A stretch of DNA of 12,231 nt, from contig SBGS01000050.1 of the NCBI GenBank assembly GCA_006226555.1, positions 1 through 12,231 on the forward strand, written 5' to 3'. Positions within the stretch are counted from its first letter, which is position 1. Each line of letters begins with the position of its first letter. The position numbers were made by a program, and so were the translations under genes. Below are positions 6,921 through 12,231 of this stretch, piece after piece. The notes under the pieces are model-generated. The model did not search any database. It was not told the DNA's origin and worked only from the letters and a program-made list of their open reading frames with translations. This DNA is from Bacteroidota bacterium. Lineage in GTDB: Bacteria > Bacteroidota > Bacteroidia > Flavobacteriales_D > Crocinitomicaceae.

Positions 6921-7357
6921 AAGAGTTTCTGGACCATCCAATAGTGAGAGGTTATATCAAGGCCAATAACTTCGGACGCCTTCTTAACATGGATTTTGAT
7001 ATTTCAAAACCGGGGAGTGTTGAATATCACATGGAGGTTACAGAAGAGCTCTTAGCTACCCCTATTGCAGCTCATGGCGGTGCGATCAGTGCGCTCATGG
7101 ATGCTACAATGGGAGTTTGTGCCTTGTCTCAGGTAATACCGCGAGGAAACGTTGTTTCTACCATTGAAATGAAGATCTCATTCCTGTCGCCCGGATTGAA
7201 AGGAGATAAATTGATCGGCACAGCAAACATTATCAAGGACGGTAAAAGATTGCTTTTTGTGGAAGGTGAGATCAAGAATCAGGATGGTAAAAGGATCGCT
7301 TTTGCGACTGGAACTTTTAATTCTTATCCCGCAGAGAAGGCAGGGTTTCAGTTTTAA
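6917..7357 (+). CDS. PaaI-type hotdog-fold thioesterase
   Basis: A 146-residue single hotdog-domain protein of the PaaI/YdiI acyl-CoA thioesterase family. The hallmark HGGAISALMDATMG (53-66) fits HGGxxxxLxDxxxG; the H53/G55 region starts the central helix and D62 is in the position of the catalytic acid. A substrate strand VVSTIEMKISFLSPG (79-93) and two further beta strands (GTANIIKDGKRLLFVEGEI; RIAFATGTFNSY) complete the fold. Expected to hydrolyse an acyl- or aryl-CoA thioester in the cytosol as a dimer or tetramer; the actual acyl group cannot be deduced. Its ATG overlaps the mscS stop by 4 bases, which implies translational coupling, although no shared function with the channel is obvious. 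It ends just before the TatA/B-family promoter motif. Confidence 0.88.
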   Translation: MKEFLDHPIVRGYIKANNFGRLLNMDFDISKPGSVEYHMEVTEELLATPIAAHGGAISALMDATMGVCALSQVIPRGNVVSTIEMKISFLSPGLKGDKLIGTANIIKDGKRLLFVEGEIKNQDGKRIAFATGTFNSYPAEKAGFQF

Positions 7358-7359
7358 CG

Positions 7360-7367
7360 TATCTTTG
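7360..7367 (+). promoter_or_regulatory. Bacteroidota -7 element just upstream of the Tat gene
   Basis: TATCTTTG followed by C matches TAnnTTTG exactly and begins 3 bp after the thioesterase stop. It ends 4 bp before the ATG at 7372, so transcription starting at the usual distance would give little or no 5' leader. No -33 TTTG is apparent. Confidence 0.5.
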
Positions 7368-7371
7368 CAGC

Positions 7372-7800
7372 ATGCTTTTGATCCTGAATGATATCGGTAC
7401 CGGTGAAGTAGTGTTGATCTTGGTCTTCATTCTGATATTTTTTGGTTCCAAGAGTATCCCTGGGATAGCCAGATCAGTGGGGCGTGCAATGAGGCAAGTG
7501 AAAGATGCTTCTGAAGAAATACAAAAAGAGATTAAGAAATCAGGAGGAGATCTGAAGAAGGATCTCAACTTGAAAGGCCTTATTAATGAAACGGCTGAAG
7601 AAATAAAACGACCGCTGGATCAAATGACAGTTGATATTGATGAAGCGATCAAATATACTCCGCCGAACAAACATTCTCATATCAGACCTCCGGAGGTTAA
7701 TCCACCAACACCTGTTCAGGAAGAAACTCCTGAAGAGAAGAGTCAAGGTCCTCACGCCGGAGGAGAGACACCGGAAAGTGATACTGATGAAAAAAAATAA
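7372..7800 (+). CDS. TatA/TatB-family twin-arginine translocase subunit
   Basis: A 142-residue protein with the Tat A/B/E N-terminal architecture: a short N-terminal stretch, one membrane helix (about 11-24, GEVVLILVFILIFF), the invariant hinge F24-G25, then SKSIPGIARSVGRAMRQVKDA (26-46), the amphipathic helix. An acidic Glu (E12) sits at the start of the helix where TatA proteins often have Gln. A Lys/Glu-rich helical region follows (to about 95), then a Pro/Glu/Ser-rich disordered tail ending DTDEKK. The family forms the pore or receptor that moves folded proteins across the inner membrane with TatC. No tatC is in the window. The longer-than-usual tail is more TatB-like, so I leave A versus B open. 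Because the membrane helix begins right after the first Met, the ATG at 7372 must be near the true start even though a promoter motif lies 4 bp upstream. Confidence 0.85.
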   Translation: MLLILNDIGTGEVVLILVFILIFFGSKSIPGIARSVGRAMRQVKDASEEIQKEIKKSGGDLKKDLNLKGLINETAEEIKRPLDQMTVDIDEAIKYTPPNKHSHIRPPEVNPPTPVQEETPEEKSQGPHAGGETPESDTDEKK

Positions 7801-7820
7801 AGCTTGTCAAAACGAGCTTT
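7790..7820 (-). terminator. Intrinsic terminator for the minus-strand secreted-protein gene
   Basis: Inverted repeat AAAGCTTGT (7799-7807) and ACGAGCTTT (7812-7820), 9 bp with one G-T pair and a CAAA loop. On the minus strand the stem is followed by A, then T and eight more U residues (complement of 7790-7798). The U-tract is antisense to the last codons (Asp-Glu-Lys-Lys-stop) of the Tat gene. Read on the + strand the same hairpin lacks a U-tract. Confidence 0.7.
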
Positions 7821-7866
7821 AGATCTGATCGAGATTACTCGATATCTTATTTACTTTTTCCTTTCG
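7821..7866 (+). terminator. Candidate + strand terminator after the Tat gene
   Basis: ATCGAG (7828-7833) and CTCGAT (7838-7843) form a 6-bp stem with an ATTA loop; AGAT (7821-7824) and ATCT (7844-7847) can extend it around a 3-nt bulge. A T-rich tract (about 7847-7866) follows and is antisense to the Lys-rich C-terminus (SKGKSK) of the convergent gene. The T-tract is interrupted, so strength is uncertain. Confidence 0.45.
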
Positions 7867-8308
7867 AACCCGAATTGCCGTTATTGCTCTTATTCTGAGC
7901 TTTGACAGCGTTTTGGTTCTTTTTAGCTTTCCCTTTTAAAGCATGGAATTCCGGAGATCCTGGTTTAATACCCATTTCTTTTGCCACGTATCCCCAGCCT
8001 TTATCTTTATTTGCGCGATAAACGTTTACGACCTGGTCAACAGGTTTCTCGCTTACTTTTCCTATTCTGCCTGCAAGAATGATCTCAGCAGGTTTCATGA
8101 TCTTGAGGTACTCATCCACTTTTGCTCCTGCAAGACCAAACTGTTCCTTCATTTCAGCTTTGAATTTTGTAAGATCCTTTTCTGCTGAGGAATTTAGGGT
8201 ATTCAGTTCAGTTTCCAGTTCTTTATCTCCAAGGCGGAATTCAATTTGTGTAAAGCCGGAAACACCAACCAATAACATCACTATTAGACTTAAAATATGA
8301 TTTTTCAT
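7847..8308 (-). CDS. Secreted small basic protein, unknown function
   Basis: A 153-residue protein I cannot assign to a named family. MKNHILSLIVMLLVGVSGFTQ is a clear Sec signal peptide (cleavage probably near residue 20). The mature part has a helical, charged region (about 25-70, DKELETELNTLNSSAEKDL). A distinctive segment follows at 72-125: KPAEIILAGRIGKVSEKP, VDQVVNVYRANKDKGWG and VAKEMGIKPGSPEFHALKG. The tail is low-complexity and basic (Lys/Asn/Ser/Gly, ending SKGKSK). The middle segment reads like a conserved small domain: 'VDQVVNVY...GWGYVAKEMGI' resembles a helix-turn-helix-like packing unit, but that is only an impression. Start: I chose the ATG at 8308. An in-frame TTG at 8317 lies closer to an AGGAGA (minus strand, 8321-8326), so the start could be 3 codons earlier. 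It is monocistronic between two terminator-like hairpins and the divergent helicase gene. Confidence 0.75.
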   Translation of the reverse strand: MKNHILSLIVMLLVGVSGFTQIEFRLGDKELETELNTLNSSAEKDLTKFKAEMKEQFGLAGAKVDEYLKIMKPAEIILAGRIGKVSEKPVDQVVNVYRANKDKGWGYVAKEMGIKPGSPEFHALKGKAKKNQNAVKAQNKSNNGNSGSKGKSK

Positions 8309-8385
8309 AACAAACAATTTTCTCCTAAAATAAGCTAAGATTTCGAATACAAATCTTTTTTAACCAAGCCTTAACAAAAAGTAGC

Positions 8386-8393
8386 TACCTTTG
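8386..8393 (+). promoter_or_regulatory. Bacteroidota -7 promoter element of the helicase gene
   Basis: TACCTTTG followed by C is an exact TAnnTTTG match, 20 bp before the ATG at 8414, giving a short A/T-rich leader without Shine-Dalgarno sequence. No convincing -33 TTTG is seen at standard spacing. The 105-bp gap 8309-8413 also has to hold the divergent promoter of the secreted-protein gene, where TATTTTAG on the minus strand (8327-8334) is a one-mismatch candidate. Confidence 0.6.
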
Positions 8394-8413
8394 CAAAAAT
8401 TTTTTAGATATAT

Positions 8414-10192
8414 ATGACTTTTAAGGATTTAGGGCTGAGGAGCGAAGTGTTGACGGCCATTGAAGAACTTGGATTCAACGCTCCCACGCCGATCCAGGAA
8501 AAAGCGATCCCTCATTTATTGCAGGAAATCAGTGATTTCGTTGGTCTTGCGCAGACAGGAACAGGTAAGACAGCTGCATTTGGGTTGCCACTCGTAAGTA
8601 AAGTTACGGAAGGTAATAAGAAGCCGCAGGGATTGGTAATTTGTCCGACACGTGAATTGTGTCTGCAAATTGCACGAGACCTGGAGCAGTTTGGGAAACA
8701 TTTAGATATACGTGTTGTTGCCGTTTATGGTGGTACCGATATCAGAAGACAAATGAATGAGATCAAGACAGGTGCGACAATTGTTGTTGCTACACCTGGT
8801 CGATTGGTCGATCTAACTAACCGTAAGGCGATATCACTCGCTGAGGTGGAATGGGTTGTTCTTGATGAAGCAGATGAAATGCTGAATATGGGATTCAAGG
8901 AAGACATTGATACCATTCTTGAAAAAACTCCGGATTGGAAAAATGTATGGTTGTTCTCAGCAACAATGCCAAAAGAAGTGGCAGCGATTGCTAAGAACTA
9001 TATGGAAAATCCGCTTGAGATATCCATCGGAGATAAGAACAGTTCGAATGTAAATATCGACCATATTTTCTTCGTGATCAAAGAAAGAGATCGATACGCA
9101 GCATTAAAAAGATTGATCGATTATAACCCGAATATTTATGGTTTGGTTTTTTGCAGAACCAGACTGGAGACGGCACGCGTAGCGGAAAATCTTGTAAAAG
9201 ATGGCTACAATGCAGAGGCACTGCACGGAGATCTTTCACAAGCGCAACGTGACTCTGTCATGGCTAAGTTCCGTTCAAAAACAGTACAGGTTTTGGTCGC
9301 AACGGACGTTGCCGCAAGGGGAATCGACGTAGATAACATTACGCATGTGATCAACTATAACTTACCGGATGAGGTAGAGAATTACACGCACCGTTCAGGT
9401 CGTACTGCTCGTGCCGGAAGAAGTGGAGAATCATTGGTGTTGATCAACGGAAAAGAACATTACAAGATCAAGGCAATCGAACGTATTATCGGAGCTGAAT
9501 TTACAAAAGGGCACATTCCTGAGCCTAAGGAGATTTGCGAGATACAATTGATGAATCTTGTTGATAAAGTGATATCTGCCGAGGTTAAAGAAAATGACAT
9601 TGAAGAATTCCTTCCGCTAATTATGAGCGAGTTTGAGGGGATGTCGAAGGAAGATATCGTTAAAAGATTCATCTCGACTGAATTCAACCGTTTCCTTGAG
9701 TATTATGAAAGAGCAGGTGATCTCAATGCAAAAATTGAGAAAGGTGGTAGCGAAGAGCGTTCTTCAAGAAGAAGAGATCGCGGTAAGCGCGATAATTACA
9801 GAGATGAGAGTAAAACGCGCTTCTTTGTTTCATTGGGTAGAAAAGACGGTTTGAATCCTGGAGGTTTGTTACGCGTTGTTTGTGATAGCACGGGTTTAAC
9901 ATCTAAAGATGTAGGACGTATTGATATCATGGGAGCCTTTTCATTCTTTGAGGTTGATAAAGAATACAGTGATCTTGTAAGAAACAAAGCGAATGGTGCG
10001 GTATATGAAGGAAAGACTGTTAAGGTCGAGATGACGAACAGTAAACAAGATCAACAAAAAAAGACTACTGACAAAAGAAGACAGCGCAATAGCGGTGGTG
10101 CAAGTAGAGCAGGAGGCGGCAGAGCTGGAGGTTCAAGAGGTTCTAGCGGTGGAGGAAGATCTGGCAATTCAAGATCCAGAAGTAAGAAATAA
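8414..10192 (+). CDS. deaD: DEAD-box ATP-dependent RNA helicase with DbpA-type RNA-binding domain
   Basis: A 592-residue DEAD-box helicase that remodels structured RNA, probably rRNA. RecA-like domain 1: Q motif with FNAPTPIQ (21-28), motif I AQTGTGKT (46-53), Ia PTREL (78-82), ATPGR (126-130), DEAD (151-154), SAT (182-184). Domain 2: VFCRT (245-249), the ATDVAARGIDV region (296-306) and motif VI HRSGRTARAGR (326-336). A charged linker (about 370-460) leads to a DbpA-type RRM (about 467-541, TRFFVSLGRKDGLNPGGLL), which in E. coli DbpA and CsdA relatives binds rRNA. A 50-residue Arg/Gly/Ser-rich tail follows (about 550-592), a flexible RNA-binding extension. The layout is that of the DeaD/CsdA branch; the symbol is by family resemblance. 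It is preceded by its own promoter motif and followed 29 bp later by typA, with no terminator between, suggesting an operon. Confidence 0.92.
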   Translation: MTFKDLGLRSEVLTAIEELGFNAPTPIQEKAIPHLLQEISDFVGLAQTGTGKTAAFGLPLVSKVTEGNKKPQGLVICPTRELCLQIARDLEQFGKHLDIRVVAVYGGTDIRRQMNEIKTGATIVVATPGRLVDLTNRKAISLAEVEWVVLDEADEMLNMGFKEDIDTILEKTPDWKNVWLFSATMPKEVAAIAKNYMENPLEISIGDKNSSNVNIDHIFFVIKERDRYAALKRLIDYNPNIYGLVFCRTRLETARVAENLVKDGYNAEALHGDLSQAQRDSVMAKFRSKTVQVLVATDVAARGIDVDNITHVINYNLPDEVENYTHRSGRTARAGRSGESLVLINGKEHYKIKAIERIIGAEFTKGHIPEPKEICEIQLMNLVDKVISAEVKENDIEEFLPLIMSEFEGMSKEDIVKRFISTEFNRFLEYYERAGDLNAKIEKGGSEERSSRRRDRGKRDNYRDESKTRFFVSLGRKDGLNPGGLLRVVCDSTGLTSKDVGRIDIMGAFSFFEVDKEYSDLVRNKANGAVYEGKTVKVEMTNSKQDQQKKTTDKRRQRNSGGASRAGGGRAGGSRGSSGGGRSGNSRSRSKK

Positions 10193-10221
10193 AAAGGATA
10201 AGTAAGGTTTTATAAATCAAT

Positions 10222-12018
10222 ATGGAAATTAGAAACATCGCAATTATTGCACACGTTGACCACGGTAAGACAACCTTGGTGGATAAAATGATCGAAGCCG
10301 GAGCCGTGATCGATGAGCGCACACGTCCGACAGGAGAATTGATCATGGATAACAACGATCTTGAACGTGAGCGTGGAATTACAATTATTTCCAAAAACGT
10401 TTCCGTAACGTATAAAGGAACAAAGATCAATATCATCGATACTCCGGGTCACGCCGATTTCGGAGGTGAAGTTGAGCGCGTATTGAACATGGCAGACGGA
10501 GTATGTTTGCTGGTAGATGCATTTGAAGGGCCAATGCCTCAAACAAGATTCGTTTTGGGTAAAGCACTATCAATGGGGTTAAAGCCATTGGTTGTGGTGA
10601 ATAAAGTAGACAAGGATAATTGTACACCGGATGAGGTTCACGAAAAGGTCTTCGACTTGATGTTTGAGCTTGATGCAACTGAAGAACAATTAGATTTCCC
10701 TACGGTATACGGTTCTGCTAAGAATGGTTGGATGTCTGACGACTGGAAACAACCAACAACAACGATCACACCTCTCTTAGATAAGATACTCGAATACTTT
10801 CCACCAAAGAAAATTGAAGATGGAAATACTCAGATGTTGATCACTTCACTTGATTATTCAACATATGTAGGTCGTATCGCTATCGGACGTTTGCATAGAG
10901 GTGAACTTAAGGAAAATATGCCTGTAGTTCTTGCTAAAAGAGATGGGACACAACAAAAGCATAGGATCAAGGAAGTTTTCGTTTTTGAAGGATTAGAACG
11001 TAAAAAAGTAACAGAGGTTCAGGCAGGTGACATTTGTGCCGTTACAGGATTGGAAGGATTTGAGATCGGAGATTCTATCTGTGATTTTGAGAATCCGGAG
11101 CCAATGCAGAGCATCGCAATCGATGAACCGACTATGAGTATGCTTTTCTCGATCAATGATTCACCATTCTTCGGAAAAGAAGGAAAGTTTGTTACCTCAC
11201 GTCACATTTCTGAGCGTCTGGATAAAGAGCTGGAGAAAAACCTCGCTTTACGCATCCAACAGACGGATAAAGCCGATAAATGGATGGTGTTCGGTAGAGG
11301 CGTAATGCACTTGTCAGTTTTGATCGAAACGATGCGAAGAGAAGGTTACGAATTACAGGTGGGTCAACCGCAGGTGATCATCAAAGAGATCGACGGAGTT
11401 AAATGCGAGCCTGTTGAAGAGTTGACGATCGATCTTCCTGAGGAATACAGTGGAACAGCGGTAGAAGCAGTTTCAAAGCGTAAAGGAGAGATGAAAAACA
11501 TGGAGCCGAAAGGAGATCGCATGAAGATCCAGTTCGAGATCCCATCTCGAGGAATAATCGGATTGCGTAATTATCTTTTAACTGCCACAGCTGGAGAAGC
11601 GATCATGACACACCGCTTCCTGGAGTATCAACCATATAAGGGAGAGATTCCTGGACGTCAGAATGGGTCTTTGATCTCTTTGGAGCAAGGAGTATCGATT
11701 CCTTTTTCATTAAACAACCTTCAGGACAGAGGACGTTTCTTTATCGAGCCGGGAGAGAATATCTACGAAGGTCAGGTGATCGGTGAGAATTCTCGTGCAG
11801 GAGATCTTTGTGTTAACGTTACAAAGACGAAGAAGTTGACAAACATGCGTTCTTCGGGTGCGGATGATAAAGTAAAACTTGCTCCGCCTCGTCAATTCTC
11901 GTTGGAGGAATGTCTAGAGTATATCCAATCAGATGAATATGTGGAGGTAACTCCGGAGAGCCTCCGAATCAGAAAGATCTTGTTGAAAGAAACTGATCGT
12001 AAAAGAGCAGGTAAATAA
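10222..12018 (+). CDS. typA: Ribosome-associated GTPase TypA/BipA
   Basis: A 598-residue translational GTPase of the EF-G/LepA group, essentially full family length. G1 AHVDHGKT (10-17); switch I RGITI (51-55); G3 DTPGHADFGGEVER (73-86) with catalytic H77; G4 NKVD (127-130); G5 SAK (165-167). Then domain II (about 203-290), two EF-G-like domains, and the BipA-specific C-terminal domain including SRGIIGLRNYLLTATAGEAIM (442-462) and RQNGSLISLEQG (479-490), with the final KxxxRKxLL-like basic region. BipA binds the 70S/50S ribosome and in E. coli supports 50S assembly and growth at low temperature. Start is the ATG at 10222, confirmed by the usual MEIRNIAIIAHVDHG opening. It lies 29 bp downstream of the helicase gene and ends before a strong terminator. 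Confidence 0.97.
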   Translation: MEIRNIAIIAHVDHGKTTLVDKMIEAGAVIDERTRPTGELIMDNNDLERERGITIISKNVSVTYKGTKINIIDTPGHADFGGEVERVLNMADGVCLLVDAFEGPMPQTRFVLGKALSMGLKPLVVVNKVDKDNCTPDEVHEKVFDLMFELDATEEQLDFPTVYGSAKNGWMSDDWKQPTTTITPLLDKILEYFPPKKIEDGNTQMLITSLDYSTYVGRIAIGRLHRGELKENMPVVLAKRDGTQQKHRIKEVFVFEGLERKKVTEVQAGDICAVTGLEGFEIGDSICDFENPEPMQSIAIDEPTMSMLFSINDSPFFGKEGKFVTSRHISERLDKELEKNLALRIQQTDKADKWMVFGRGVMHLSVLIETMRREGYELQVGQPQVIIKEIDGVKCEPVEELTIDLPEEYSGTAVEAVSKRKGEMKNMEPKGDRMKIQFEIPSRGIIGLRNYLLTATAGEAIMTHRFLEYQPYKGEIPGRQNGSLISLEQGVSIPFSLNNLQDRGRFFIEPGENIYEGQVIGENSRAGDLCVNVTKTKKLTNMRSSGADDKVKLAPPRQFSLEECLEYIQSDEYVEVTPESLRIRKILLKETDRKRAGK

Positions 12019-12040
12019 GATTTAAAGATCAATGATATAG

Positions 12041-12082
12041 TGAATGAGAGATCGCATCGCGATACTCTCATTCATTTTTTTT
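12041..12082 (+). terminator. Strong intrinsic terminator after typA
   Basis: A long hairpin pairs TGAATGAGAG (12041-12050) with CTCTCATTCA (12065-12074). It continues inside as ATCGC (12051-12055) and GCGAT (12059-12063) around a single bulged A and a 3-nt loop. Eight Ts (12075-12082) follow directly. It lies 22 bp after the typA stop and 8 bp before the stop of the convergent partial gene. Confidence 0.9.
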
Positions 12083-12090
12083 AGCCCCTC

Positions 12091-12231
12091 TCATTCAATA
12101 CTGTAAGTTCTAAAACGTTTGAAGTATAGAGTGGTGTATTGGTTGATATTCTGTTGAAAACTAAAATGACCATCTTCAGAGAAAACGTCTTTTTCAGTAA
12201 ATTTATAAGACGCACGAATTATGTTTGACGA
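12091..12231 (-). CDS. C-terminal fragment of an unidentified protein (cut by window edge)
   Basis: The minus strand carries an uninterrupted 46-codon frame running in from the right edge to a TGA at 12091-12093. Its sequence reads SSNIIRASYKFTEKD, VFSEDGHFSFQQNINQYTT, LYFKRFRTYSIE. Composition looks protein-like, with alternating polar/hydrophobic and aromatic residues (RASYKF, HFSF, TLYFKRF) as in beta strands; a beta-barrel or other beta-rich C-terminus is possible. The position is convergent with typA, just past its terminator, as expected for a real gene end. The family cannot be identified from this fragment. Confidence 0.6.
   Translation of the reverse strand, partial: SSNIIRASYKFTEKDVFSEDGHFSFQQNINQYTTLYFKRFRTYSIE

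Noticed and set aside
7631..7822. 63-codon + strand frame overlapping the Tat gene
   Set aside because: Out-of-frame shadow of the Tat tail; it has no upstream signal and is not needed to explain anything.
10193..10221. Separate promoter for typA
   Set aside because: The 29-bp gap has no TAnnTTTG match and no terminator for the helicase gene, so read-through is the simpler reading.
10143..10542. Minus-strand frames of 97 and 110 codons across the helicase-typA junction
   Set aside because: They lie antisense to the highly conserved N-terminus of TypA and the Arg/Gly tail of the helicase; their hydrophobic composition is the usual antisense artefact.

Overview
The window looks like ordinary chromosome from a member of the Bacteroidota, most likely a flavobacterial lineage. 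The support is low-to-moderate GC, weak or absent Shine-Dalgarno sequences, several matches to the Bacteroidota -7 promoter element (TAnnTTTG), a YwqK/MORN-like repeat protein, and a two-gene CBS/PLP-decarboxylase unit. No IS element, integrase, tRNA, rRNA or CRISPR array was seen, and no gene-free stretch exceeds 300 bp.

Layout. (1) 1-831 (+): a YwqK-like repeat protein, open at the left edge. It converges with a minus-strand pair at 833-2468, in which a small CBS-domain protein is followed by a group II PLP decarboxylase; the convergent stops are 1 bp apart. (2) 2575-4683 (+): a phasin-like coiled-coil protein and an ABC1/UbiB atypical kinase, nearly abutting. (3) 4677-6014 (-): a DUF218 (ElyC/SanA-like) membrane protein followed by a lipoprotein with a Tll0287-like (DUF3365) haem domain. 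The latter overlaps the kinase gene tail-to-tail by 7 bp. (4) 6084-7800 (+): a small MscS channel, a PaaI-type hotdog thioesterase overlapping it by ATGA, and a TatA/B-family protein with its own promoter motif. (5) 7847-8308 (-): a secreted basic protein of unknown function. (6) 8414-12018 (+): a DEAD-box helicase with a DbpA-type RNA-binding domain, then the ribosome-associated GTPase TypA/BipA, closed by a strong terminator. (7) 12091-12231 (-): the last 46 codons of another gene cut by the right edge.

Functional themes are envelope and stress functions (MscS, Tat, DUF218, haem lipoprotein, ABC1 kinase) and ribosome assembly (DeaD-like helicase plus BipA). I do not see a clear new defence, mobile or biosynthetic system. 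The observations most worth a second look are: terminators whose U-tracts are antisense to lysine-rich C-terminal tails of convergent genes; a Tat-family gene whose only visible promoter would give a nearly leaderless mRNA; the CBS/decarboxylase, phasin/ABC1-kinase and DUF218/haem-lipoprotein pairings; and the unidentified secreted protein.
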